Shown here piece by piece: positions 5,308-12,265 of a stretch of DNA of 12,292 nucleotides (the stretch's first letter is position 1; the number at the start of each line of letters is the position of its first letter). The notes under the pieces were generated by a model. It was not told the origin of the DNA, searched no databases, and was given only the letters and a program-made list of their open reading frames with translations. The stretch spans positions 1-12,292 of the forward strand of contig CABUWA010000048.1 of the NCBI GenBank assembly GCA_902495085.1. The letters are read 5' to 3'. The position numbers and the translations under genes are program-made. The DNA comes from an uncultured Collinsella sp. Its GTDB lineage: Bacteria; Actinomycetota; Coriobacteriia; Coriobacteriales; Coriobacteriaceae.

Positions 5308-6246
5308 TTACAACACGGACCTGACCGCAGCTTCGATGCCGTCGGCGTCCAAACCGTACTTGTGCAGCAAATCGACCGCAGGGCCGGACTCGCCATACAC
5401 ATCGCGCACGCCGACGCGACGCATCGGCACCGGATGCTGCTCCGCGAGCACCGAGGCCACGGCCTCGCCAAGACCACCGATAATCGAATGCTCCTCGGCA
5501 GTGACCACACGACCAGTCTTCTTGGCGCTGGCAACCACCAAGCGCTCATCAAGCGGCTTGATCGTGTGCATATTGATGACCTCGGCATCGATACCATCGG
5601 CAGCGAGCGCCTCGGCAGCCTCAAGCGCCTCAGCGACCATAAGGCCACAAGCGATGATGGTCACATCGAACCCCTCGCGCACGACCACGCCGCGACCAAT
5701 CTTGAACTCATAGTCCTCGCAGTCGTTGATGACCGGTGTTGCCAGGCGTCCGAAACGCATGTAGACCGGCCCCTCAAACTCATAGGCGGCGCGCACGCAT
5801 GCGCGAGCCTCGATGTCATCGGCGGGAACAATCACCGTCATACCCGGGATCGTGCGCATGAGCGCGATGTCCTCGCAGCACTGATGCGTGGCACCGTCTT
5901 CACCGACCGAGATACCCGCATGCGTGGCACCGATTTTGACGTTGAGGTGCGGATAGCCAATGGAATTACGCACTTGCTCGTACGCGCGGCCGGCAGCGAA
6001 CATGGCAAAGGTGCTCGCAAAGGCGACGTGACCCGTGGTCGCAATGCCGGCGGCAAGCCCCATCAGGTTGCTCTCGGCAATGCCGGCGTCGTAGAAGCGC
6101 TCAGGGTGCGCAGCCTTAAATTTACCGGTCTGCGTGGCGGCGGCCAGGTCGGCATCGAGAACCACAAAGTCATCGCGCTCATTGCCCAGCTCGACAAGTG
6201 CCTCGCCATAGCTAACGCGCGTGGCGACTTTCTTGACGTCTGCCAT
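5308..6246 (-). CDS. Transketolase, C-terminal subunit
   Basis: The 312-residue product carries the pyrimidine-binding and C-terminal domains of a split transketolase, which moves two-carbon ketol units between sugar phosphates with thiamine diphosphate. Visible features are GIAESN with the catalytic Glu58 that activates the cofactor, FASTFAMFAAGRAYEQVRN near 77-95, and THAGISVGEDGATHQ near 108-122. The residues after about 180 match the transketolase C-terminal domain. The ATG (6246-6244) overlaps the stop of the N-half gene as TAATG, preceded by GGGAGGAG, which implies translational coupling and equal output. Distinction from 1-deoxyxylulose-5-phosphate synthase rests on the split form and the sugar-use context. 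The exact donor and acceptor are unknown. Confidence 0.93.
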   Translation of the reverse strand: MADVKKVATRVSYGEALVELGNERDDFVVLDADLAAATQTGKFKAAHPERFYDAGIAESNLMGLAAGIATTGHVAFASTFAMFAAGRAYEQVRNSIGYPHLNVKIGATHAGISVGEDGATHQCCEDIALMRTIPGMTVIVPADDIEARACVRAAYEFEGPVYMRFGRLATPVINDCEDYEFKIGRGVVVREGFDVTIIACGLMVAEALEAAEALAADGIDAEVINMHTIKPLDERLVVASAKKTGRVVTAEEHSIIGGLGEAVASVLAEQHPVPMRRVGVRDVYGESGPAVDLLHKYGLDADGIEAAVRSVL

Positions 6247-7076
6247 TAGAGCTCCTCCCCTGCTGCTGCGAGCTCGGCCATGGCCTGCTCAAACTGTTCA
6301 TCGTTGGGTGCCTTGCCATGCCAGCCCACCTGGTTTTCCATAAAGGAGACGCCCTTGCCCTTCACCGTCTCGGCGATAATGGCCACGGGCGAGTCGCTCA
6401 CTTTGCGGGCCTCGGCAAAGGCGGCGGCAATCTGCGCCATGTCGTTACCGTCGGCGAGCTCGATCACATGCCACTTAAAGGCGCGGAACTTGTCAGCGAG
6501 CGGCATGGCCGAGTTGACCTCATCGATCGTGCCGTCAATCTGCAAGCCGTTGTGGTCGACGACGGCAACAAGATTGTCGAGTGCGTGGTTGCCGGCGAAC
6601 ATGGCCGCCTCCCACACCTGGCCTTCCTCGCACTCACCGTCGCCCAGCAACGTGTAGACACGGTAGCCGTCGCCCCAGTGCTTAGCGGCAAGCGCCATTC
6701 CAACTGCAGCAGAGATGCCCTGACCGAGCGATCCGGTGGACATATCGATGCCAGGGGCGTCGTTCATGTTGGGATGGCCCTGCAGTCGGCTGCCAATATG
6801 GCGGAGCGTCTCGAGCTCTTCGACGGGAAAATAGCCGCGATTTGCCAACACCGAATACAGGCCCGGCGCCGCGTGACCCTTGGAGAGCACAAAGCGATCG
6901 CGATCGGCCTTGTGAGGGTCGGCAGGATCGATATTCATTTCCTCAAAGTACAGATACGTCATGATGTCGGCAGCACCGAGCGATCCACCCGGGTGTCCCG
7001 ACTTGGCCGCGTGAACCGCAGTCACGACACCCTTCCTGACCTCATTGGCGACCTTCGCCAGCTCCTGGTTGGTCAT
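6246..7076 (-). CDS. Transketolase, N-terminal subunit
   Basis: The 276-residue product is the diphosphate-binding half of a split transketolase. It shows SGHPGGSLG (26-34), the SKGHAAPGLY block near 65, GSLGQG near 115 and the thiamine diphosphate motif GDGE (145-148) with Asn176 as the metal ligand in DHNGLQIDG. The frame extends further upstream, but the ATG at 7076-7074 has AGAGGA six bases before it and gives the normal start MTNQELAKVANEVRKG. It lies 63 bases after the transaldolase gene, a gap holding an 8-bp hairpin, and is coupled to the C-half by a one-base overlap. The two halves together match a full-length transketolase with no missing core motif. Confidence 0.93.
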   Translation of the reverse strand: MTNQELAKVANEVRKGVVTAVHAAKSGHPGGSLGAADIMTYLYFEEMNIDPADPHKADRDRFVLSKGHAAPGLYSVLANRGYFPVEELETLRHIGSRLQGHPNMNDAPGIDMSTGSLGQGISAAVGMALAAKHWGDGYRVYTLLGDGECEEGQVWEAAMFAGNHALDNLVAVVDHNGLQIDGTIDEVNSAMPLADKFRAFKWHVIELADGNDMAQIAAAFAEARKVSDSPVAIIAETVKGKGVSFMENQVGWHGKAPNDEQFEQAMAELAAAGEEL

Positions 7077-7099
7077 ACGAATTCCTCTCTTGAGAACAA

Positions 7100-7128
7100 C
7101 CCCGGCACCGGATGACACGATGCCGGGG
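7100..7128 (-). other. Hairpin between transaldolase and transketolase genes
   Basis: CCCCGGCA (7100-7107) and TGCCGGGG (7121-7128) form a perfect 8-bp GC-rich stem with a 13-base loop. No T-run follows. It may protect the upstream message 3' end or lower readthrough; no function is shown by sequence alone. Confidence 0.5.
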
Positions 7129-7139
7129 CAATCCACTCG

Positions 7140-7823
7140 TTAAGCCTGAGCGACGACCTTCTGCCAGTCGGCCTCGAACGAGGCAAGGCCCTGATCGGTC
7201 AGCGGATGGTGCAGGCACTTCTTAAGGGCTGCCATGGGCACGGTCGCGATATCGGCGCCAAGCAGCGCGGCCTGGGTTACGTGGTTGGGCGTACGAACCG
7301 AGGCGGTGATGATCTCGACGGTGTCGTCGACGTTCTTGCCCGTCCAGTCGTAGTTCTTAATGCAGGTCACGACGTTGTCGAGCTGCGAGATACCGTCCTC
7401 GGCGATGTCGTCGAAACGACCGACAAACGGGCTGATGTAGCGAGCACCGGCGTTGGCGGCCATAAGGGCCTGCGTCGGCGAGAAGACGAGCGTCATGTTG
7501 ACGCGCACGCCAGCATCGGCCAGCGCACGGCAGGCGGCAAGACCGGCCTCGCACACGGGAAGCTTGACCACGATGTTGGGGGCGAGGGCGGCAAGGCGCT
7601 TGCCCTCCTCGATCATACCCTCGGCAGTGGTCGCGGTAGACTCGGCGGACACGGGCAGGCCCTCGCAGAGCTCGGCAATCTTGAGCATATGCGGCTCAAA
7701 GTCGGCAAGCTTGCCGCCGGTCTTGGCGTACAGGGACGGGTTGGTGGTAACACCGGCCAGGCAGCCCCAGCTCTTGGCCTCGGCAATCTCGTCCAGATTG
7801 GCGGTATCGATAAAGAACTTCAT
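7140..7823 (-). CDS. tal: Transaldolase, short Fsa/TalC family
   Basis: A 227-residue cytosolic enzyme that forms a Schiff base with dihydroxyacetone units; this family holds short transaldolases and fructose-6-phosphate aldolases. Seen are FIDTAN (Asp6), GVTTNPSL (24-31), the Schiff-base Lys87 in VVKLP, Thr111 and SPFVGRFDD (131-139). At two positions known to separate the activities it has Glu61 (Gln59 in E. coli FSA) and Phe133 (Tyr131 in FSA), both as in transaldolases, so transaldolase is favoured over aldolase even though many annotations would say fsa. The ATG at 7823-7821 has GAAGGGG six bases before it; a TTG fifteen bases further up would overlap that site and is rejected. It is the third gene of the operon. 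Confidence 0.92.
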   Translation of the reverse strand: MKFFIDTANLDEIAEAKSWGCLAGVTTNPSLYAKTGGKLADFEPHMLKIAELCEGLPVSAESTATTAEGMIEEGKRLAALAPNIVVKLPVCEAGLAACRALADAGVRVNMTLVFSPTQALMAANAGARYISPFVGRFDDIAEDGISQLDNVVTCIKNYDWTGKNVDDTVEIITASVRTPNHVTQAALLGADIATVPMAALKKCLHHPLTDQGLASFEADWQKVVAQA

Positions 7824-7829
7824 GGTGAA

Positions 7830-7836
7830 CCCCTTC
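7830..7836 (-). promoter_or_regulatory. Ribosome binding site deciding the transaldolase start
   Basis: On the minus strand this reads GAAGGGG and sits six bases before the ATG at 7823. It overlaps the alternative upstream TTG start (7838-7836), which therefore cannot use it. Confidence 0.7.
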
Positions 7837-7859
7837 AAAGGAAGCTAAAACTCAAAAGA

Positions 7860-7890
7860 ATGGGACAAAGGGACTGCCCCTTTGTCCCAT
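7860..7890 (-). terminator. Strong stem-loop between KbaZ-like and transaldolase genes
   Basis: Perfect 13-bp arms, ATGGGACAAAGGG (7860-7872) and its complement (7878-7890), with a 5-base loop. On the minus strand the stem is followed by TCTTTTGAGTTTT, so it resembles an intrinsic terminator inside the operon. It would let the first two genes be expressed above the last four. The AGGGAC core is shared with the dispersed palindromic repeat, so it may instead be an inserted repeat relative. Confidence 0.6.
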
Positions 7891-7892
7891 GT

Positions 7893-7928
7893 GCCGGGCC
7901 TGCAGCTGGGACATGCCCCAGGCCCGGC
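7893..7928 (-). other. Second stem-loop after KbaZ-like gene
   Basis: GCCGGGCCTG (7893-7902) and CAGGCCCGGC (7919-7928) form a perfect 10-bp stem over a 16-base loop, beginning 19 bases past the KbaZ-like stop codon and only two bases from the next hairpin. The pair could form a tandem terminator or an RNA processing and stability element. Confidence 0.6.
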
Positions 7929-7947
7929 GTCGCGTAGGAAAAGCTAC

Positions 7948-9222
7948 TTACTCGGCAAGAGCGGCCTCGATGCGGGTCGTAACGCCCTTGAGGTTAAGAC
8001 CGACGACGTACTGCTTGATCGGGCGCTTGATGTGCTCGATGACAAAGCGCTTGCCGTCGATGTCCTGAGCGGCGAGGTTGCGGTAGAGCTTCTCGACCTG
8101 CTCCTTGACCTCAGGATCGTTGAACGCATAGTGACCGGAGACATCCAGGATCTTCAGGCTGAGCTCATCGTCGGCAAGAATGTCGTCGACCTGCAGGTTG
8201 ACGTCGTCGCCAGTCATCCACTTGCGCCAGCGCTCGGTCTTGATAGCCTTGACCAGCAGGGTGTGATACAGGTCGGAGGGGTCATCGCACAGACCGTTGT
8301 CGACCAGGATCTGCTCGGTGGCGCAGAGCTTGAGGTAGGCGCGGGTCTCCTCGGTGCCATACTGCGGAGCAACGTTGGAGGCGGTCACGTGTGCCGGGAT
8401 GTGCTCGAGCAGCGTCGCGTCGTCCAGATAGTCGGCGTTGTGCTCCTTCAGGCCCACGCCGTAGCGCTTAGCCATGTCGGCGAGCTCGCGGGCATTCTTG
8501 AAGTTGTAATGGCCGACCTGCTCGGTCCAACGGGTGAGCGTACCGGTCTGGCCGACGATAAAGGTGGGCATGGGGCAGCCGCGCTTCTCGAGCTCGGGCT
8601 GCAGCTGAGAAATGAACTCCTCGTACTTATCGGTAGAGGTCAAGCCGCCATTGGTCTCCTCGGTACCGACCTCATAGGCAACCTCGGGCAGGTTATGCTC
8701 GCGACGGTACTGCTCAAGGTAGTCGATAAGATCAATCGTGCGGCGAAGCACCACGTCGAGCGGAATAACCTTGCCGATCTGATAGGGGTCCTTGGTGGGG
8801 TCGACCATCAGCAGGTCAAAGCCCGCCTCCATGTCGGCGACGAAGGACTTGCGGGCGAGCTCCATGGCCTCGTCCTCGGGCAGGTGGGCGTTACGCTCCT
8901 CGTCGCGCTGCCACGGACCGCCGTGATCGCGGCACAGGTAGTACGGACCGGTGTAACCCACCTCGTCGGCAACCTTCTTGATGTCGGCGGCAAAGCGCGT
9001 CTGGTCCCAACCGTTGACGTAGCCGGCGCCCATCTCGTCCATATCGACCTGGTTGCGGCTGGCGATAAACATGGGCGGGAAATCCTCGTCCTTGGCAAGC
9101 TCGAACACGGCCTGAATCAGGTTGGGGCTCATGGGGCCAATGCCGACCATGGTTGCGTGATCGCCGCTATCCTGCAGCTTGAGCATGCCCTGAACGGCCT
9201 GACGGATGGTGAGGTTGGACAT
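7948..9222 (-). CDS. GatZ/KbaZ-like protein (class II tagatose-bisphosphate aldolase non-catalytic subunit family); possible sugar-phosphate C4-epimerase
   Basis: A 424-residue soluble protein of the GatZ/KbaZ/AgaZ family. Similarity to GatZ is visible in FIASRNQVDMDEMGAGY (53-68), CRDHGGPW (97-104, GatZ has a GDHLGPN block), VAYEVGTEETNGG (181-193) and LKEHNADY (258-265, GatZ has EAHSTDY). The D-H, E and E-H residues in these blocks could bind a metal. In enteric bacteria GatZ/KbaZ stabilise the catalytic GatY/KbaY aldolase, but no such partner is in the window. From memory, some family members annotated this way act as fructose-6-phosphate/tagatose-6-phosphate 4-epimerases, which would fit a PTS operon. 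GGAGAAGGAG precedes the ATG (9222-9220). Family is firm, activity is inference. Confidence 0.85.
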   Translation of the reverse strand: MSNLTIRQAVQGMLKLQDSGDHATMVGIGPMSPNLIQAVFELAKDEDFPPMFIASRNQVDMDEMGAGYVNGWDQTRFAADIKKVADEVGYTGPYYLCRDHGGPWQRDEERNAHLPEDEAMELARKSFVADMEAGFDLLMVDPTKDPYQIGKVIPLDVVLRRTIDLIDYLEQYRREHNLPEVAYEVGTEETNGGLTSTDKYEEFISQLQPELEKRGCPMPTFIVGQTGTLTRWTEQVGHYNFKNARELADMAKRYGVGLKEHNADYLDDATLLEHIPAHVTASNVAPQYGTEETRAYLKLCATEQILVDNGLCDDPSDLYHTLLVKAIKTERWRKWMTGDDVNLQVDDILADDELSLKILDVSGHYAFNDPEVKEQVEKLYRNLAAQDIDGKRFVIEHIKRPIKQYVVGLNLKGVTTRIEAALAE

Positions 9223-9366
9223 TTTGTTCTCCTTCTCCAGAGGATTTTTGACAAAAGTTCCCTGGGACCCAGATGTGGGCCCTATCAGTACGGATGGATT
9301 TTGTTGTGTAGGGGCGGTTGTGCGGAGTCAAATCCATCCCTCCGCACAACCGGAGTCCTTAAAGGT
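9223..9366 (-). promoter_or_regulatory. Structured intercistronic RNA region between EIIBC and KbaZ-like genes
   Basis: On the minus-strand transcript a 12-bp perfect stem (9341-9352 with 9315-9326) and a 10-bp perfect stem (9330-9339 with 9292-9301) are interleaved, the loop of the first containing the 5' arm of the second. They can form an H-type pseudoknot or exclude each other. A third hairpin (9276-9282 with 9265-9271, GATG/CATC loop) pairs with a G-U wobble on the minus strand but an A-C mismatch on the plus strand, which suits a leftward RNA. A strong ribosome site for the KbaZ-like gene follows. Confidence 0.6.
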
Positions 9367-10839
9367 TTACTTGGCCTGCTTATCGAGCGTGGGCTTCATG
9401 GCAATCAGGATTGCAGCGGCGACCACGGCGCCAATCACGATGTCCAGGCAGAACAGCGCGACGTTGTTGGTGGCAAGGGCGACGATAAAGCCACCGTGCG
9501 GGACGTAGCAGTCGATGCCCTGGAAGGCGGCAAGTGCCGCACCCACGGCAGAGCCGATGCAAATGCCGGGCAGGGTGTGACCGAGGTCCTTGACCGCGAA
9601 GGGGATAGCGCCCTCGGTAATACCGATGCAGCCCATGAACAGCGCGGAGATGCCCATCTGGCGGTCAGCGTCATCGAACTTGTTCTTGGCGATGAGCGCA
9701 GCGAGGCCACAGGCGATCGGGGGAACGGCGACGGCGACGCGGAACATACCGTTAGGACCGTAGATACCGGAGGCCATGATGGCCATGGTGAAGGTCGAGG
9801 CGGTCTTGTTGATGGGGCCGCCCATATCGAAGGCGGTCATAACGCCAATGACCAGACCCAGGACAACTGCGGAACCGCCCTGCAGGCTGCCGAGCACGCC
9901 GGTGAGCCAGTCCATCACAAAGCCAAGCGGCGTGGCCAGGATGTAGATATAGGCCATGCCCAGGACAAGCGAGGTCAGAATCGGGATGATCAGGATGGGC
10001 ATGATGGTCTGGATGGTGTTGTTGACCTTCCAGGTCTTCATCCAGCGGACAAAGTAACCGCAGATAACCGCCATGATCATGGCGCCCAAGAAGCCGGTCG
10101 AAACGCTGTTGCCGTTAGGGGTAACGACTGCGTTGTTGACCAGGTAGCCCAGGACAAAACCGGGGGCGAGCGCGGGCTTGCCGGCCATCGAGTAGGAGAT
10201 GTATGCCGCAAGCACCGGGATCATCATGGAGATGCCGGCCATGCCGATGGTGTTAAGACTCACCATCAGCGGGTTCGTAACCTCCATGCCGTTGGCGCCG
10301 GCGGTACCGGATGCCAGCGAGAAGGCGAGGAACACGCCGCCGATAACGACGATGGGGATAAAATAGGAAACGCCGGTATTGAATGCATTGAGCAGCGTCT
10401 TACCAGGATCGGCAAAGATAGACTGCTTGGACGCCGGTGTCGGGGCCTGCGGGGCAGCGGAGACGGCCTTCTTCTCTGCCTTGGCCTCGGCCTTGGGCGC
10501 GTCAACGGCGCCACCCGTCGCCTTGATGATCTCAACGGCCTGGTCGATGATCTTTACCGGATCGGCGATTACATCCGAGGTGCCGACCTTCAGGAACTTG
10601 CCCTCGGCCATCTTCTGCTCAAAACGATCCTCGTTCTCGACGCCCACGTCGACGGACTCGAGCACCAGGTCGGCGGAATCCACGTCTTCCTGCGTCAGCT
10701 CGTTCTCGATACCCAGGCCACCCTGAGCCTCGACTTTGCACTCGATGCCACGAGCGGCGCATTCATCCTGAATCGCCTTCTGGGCCATATACGTGTGGGC
10801 GATACCCACGGTACAGGCGGCAACGCCTACGATCTTCAT
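9367..10839 (-). CDS. PTS fructose-type EIIBC component (sugar permease)
   Basis: A 490-residue membrane protein that imports a sugar and phosphorylates it. Residues 1-105 are a fructose-type EIIB domain; VAACTVGIAHTYMAQ carries the phosphorylated Cys9. An Ala/Pro/Lys-rich linker (about 111-140) leads to the EIIC domain, with roughly eight to ten hydrophobic segments and the family motifs FDMGGPINK (337-345), GITEGAIPFA (406-415) and VPHGG (446-450). There is no EIIA domain; a separate EIIA gene ends the operon. The frame extends 34 codons upstream, but the ATG at 10839-10837 begins the EIIB domain exactly and follows GAGGGAAG. The sugar is not readable from sequence: a ketose or related sugar is likely from the family and neighbours. 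Confidence 0.93.
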   Translation of the reverse strand: MKIVGVAACTVGIAHTYMAQKAIQDECAARGIECKVEAQGGLGIENELTQEDVDSADLVLESVDVGVENEDRFEQKMAEGKFLKVGTSDVIADPVKIIDQAVEIIKATGGAVDAPKAEAKAEKKAVSAAPQAPTPASKQSIFADPGKTLLNAFNTGVSYFIPIVVIGGVFLAFSLASGTAGANGMEVTNPLMVSLNTIGMAGISMMIPVLAAYISYSMAGKPALAPGFVLGYLVNNAVVTPNGNSVSTGFLGAMIMAVICGYFVRWMKTWKVNNTIQTIMPILIIPILTSLVLGMAYIYILATPLGFVMDWLTGVLGSLQGGSAVVLGLVIGVMTAFDMGGPINKTASTFTMAIMASGIYGPNGMFRVAVAVPPIACGLAALIAKNKFDDADRQMGISALFMGCIGITEGAIPFAVKDLGHTLPGICIGSAVGAALAAFQGIDCYVPHGGFIVALATNNVALFCLDIVIGAVVAAAILIAMKPTLDKQAK

Positions 10840-10860
10840 TGCTTCCCTCTTTTCATAGAG

Positions 10861-10898
10861 TTGCGTGCGCAAGACACCGTTTGCGGAGGCCTCCGGAG
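10861..10898 (-). promoter_or_regulatory. Palindrome-rich leader before EIIBC
   Basis: Within the leader are TTGCG/CGCAA arms (10861-10872), the perfect palindrome GGAGGCCTCC (10885-10894) and the overlapping CTCCGGAG (10891-10898). They lie between the candidate promoter and the EIIBC start codon and could be an operator or leader hairpins. Which of these is real cannot be decided by eye. Confidence 0.3.
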
Positions 10899-10939
10899 CA
10901 TCCCCTGCCGTTTGGACTTGCTGTCTTTTCGACAAGACC

Positions 10940-10969
10940 AATATAGGTGCTCGTTTTTCTTAATGCCAG
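10940..10969 (-). promoter_or_regulatory. Candidate promoter of the PTS operon
   Basis: On the minus strand the pair is CTGGCA (10969-10964) and TATATT (10945-10940) with 18 bases between. The -10 box is good and the -35 box is moderate. It would start transcription about 90-95 bases before the EIIBC ATG. Confidence 0.4.
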
Positions 10970-10999
10970 CTTATTTCGGTAAACGCGCAGGTCAGAGCG

Positions 11000-11032
11000 T
11001 TGGTTATGCGATTTAGTTATGCGTTTAACCAA
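11000..11032. promoter_or_regulatory. Operator region between the operon and the second LacI gene
   Basis: GTTATGCGTTTAAC (11016-11029) has palindromic arms GTTA/TAAC around a central CpG, the same plan as the site before the first LacI gene. GTTATGCG is repeated at 11003-11010, 13 bases upstream, and wider arms TTGGTTA (11000-11006) and TAACCAA (11026-11032) frame both. The location in the divergent region suits a LacI repressor controlling both directions. Binding is inferred. Confidence 0.45.
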
Positions 11033-11241
11033 AAATGAATCCTGCGATTTTACCCTCGATTTCAAAAGTCAAGAAGTATTTGATTTTCTCGGTAGACGGC
11101 AGATGCGCATGCCGGTCACAAATTTCAACCCCACCCGTATACCGCATTTGTTGCATACTCATATGAAAGGAAAAGGTCGCTCACCGAAGCGCATCCCACA
11201 CCAAGACTCAAAGTCATCATGTTGGAAAATGCTCATCTGTC

Positions 11242-11249
11242 GGAAGGAG
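11242..11249 (+). promoter_or_regulatory. Ribosome binding site deciding the GTG start of the second LacI gene
   Basis: GGAAGGAG lies five bases before GTG at 11255. The in-frame ATG at 11219 has no such site and would add 12 residues ahead of the conserved helix-turn-helix start. Confidence 0.8.
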
Positions 11250-11254
11250 TCGCT

Positions 11255-12265
11255 GTGGCAAAACAGCGCGTTACGATCGCAGACGTCGCTCGAGAGGCGG
11301 GAACCTCGACGGCAAGCGTCTCGTATTACCTCAACGACAAACGAGAAAAGCTTAGCAAGAAGACGCAGAACAAAATCGCGCGCGTCATTAAGGAACTCGG
11401 ATACGTTCCCAACGCCCAAGCGCAGACGCTCACCGGCAAGCAAACCCACGTCATTGCCATCATCATTTTGGATAACACCAACAAATGGGCGGGGCTCGTT
11501 CTCAACGGCATGGAGCAGGTCATGCTCCCCGCGGGCTACCAGACGGTCGTTTGCACGAGCAACTTTAACCCCGAGACCGAGCTCATGTACGTCGACAAGA
11601 TGCTCTCGCTGGGCGTCGATGGCTTTATCATCCAGCCCACGGCAAACTTCAAAGCCGTGCATGACCGCATTAGACGCGCCGGCAAGCCGGTCGTCTTTTT
11701 CGATGCGGCCATCTATAGCCCAGGTACCAGCTGGATCAAAACCAACCTTTACGACGGCGTGTACAACGCCACACAGGCACTCCTCGACGCCGGCTACGAA
11801 GATTTCTTTTCCATTGCCGCCAACATGACCGAAATGCGCACCCGCATGGAGCGTTTTCAGGGGTATGCCGAGGCGCTGGCAGCGAACGGGCAGCTCTACA
11901 AAGCGATTCCCATCGATCACAACAAGCCGTCAATCAACGAGCTCACCGAATACTTTAAATTCAAGTTCAATCCCGCCAAGCGAACCCTTATCTTCGTGCA
12001 AAATCAGTGGGCACTTCCCCGTGTCTACAAGGCCCTCCAGCCAATGGCCCATCTGCTTCCGCAGCAAATCGGCCTTTTGGGACTCAACTGCGAAGACTGG
12101 ACTAATCTCACCACACCGACCGTCTCCACCATCATCGAGCCCGTCGACCAAGAAGGTCGCGAAGCAGCCGAGATGCTGCTCGCCCTACTTGACGGAAGCA
12201 GCGAACCCGGCGAGCAGCGCATTCTCGAGTGCAAGCTCAACTGGCTCGACTCCACCTCGATCTAG
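11255..12265 (+). CDS. LacI/GalR-family transcriptional regulator of the PTS operon
   Basis: A 336-residue predicted repressor. From the GTG start it reads MAKQRVTIADVAREAGTSTASVSYYLN, a classic LacI helix-turn-helix (residues 7-27), then the hinge segment YVPNAQAQTL (50-59) and the periplasmic-binding-like effector domain from about residue 66, with LGLNCEDWTNLTTPTVSTI as the typical late block. The length is normal. The start is set by GGAAGGAG before GTG and by match with the sister regulator at 1134, which also begins MAK. It is divergently placed 415 bases from the EIIBC gene, with a LacI-like operator between, so control of the six-gene operon plus its own gene is the simplest view. The effector is probably the imported sugar or its phosphate, unproven. 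Confidence 0.93.
   Translation: MAKQRVTIADVAREAGTSTASVSYYLNDKREKLSKKTQNKIARVIKELGYVPNAQAQTLTGKQTHVIAIIILDNTNKWAGLVLNGMEQVMLPAGYQTVVCTSNFNPETELMYVDKMLSLGVDGFIIQPTANFKAVHDRIRRAGKPVVFFDAAIYSPGTSWIKTNLYDGVYNATQALLDAGYEDFFSIAANMTEMRTRMERFQGYAEALAANGQLYKAIPIDHNKPSINELTEYFKFKFNPAKRTLIFVQNQWALPRVYKALQPMAHLLPQQIGLLGLNCEDWTNLTTPTVSTIIEPVDQEGREAAEMLLALLDGSSEPGEQRILECKLNWLDSTSI

Noticed and set aside
4844..10839. A known sulfoglycolysis or apiose pathway
   Set aside because: Both can use transaldolase or split transketolase, but sulfo-sugar exporters, isomerases, reductases and an apulose kinase are all absent here, while a PTS and a GatZ/KbaZ-like protein are present.
7882..11016. A 1044-codon open frame on the plus strand opposite EIIBC and the KbaZ-like gene
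   Set aside because: It is antisense to two genes with clear family motifs, has no recognisable domain, and long antisense frames are expected with G/C-rich third positions.
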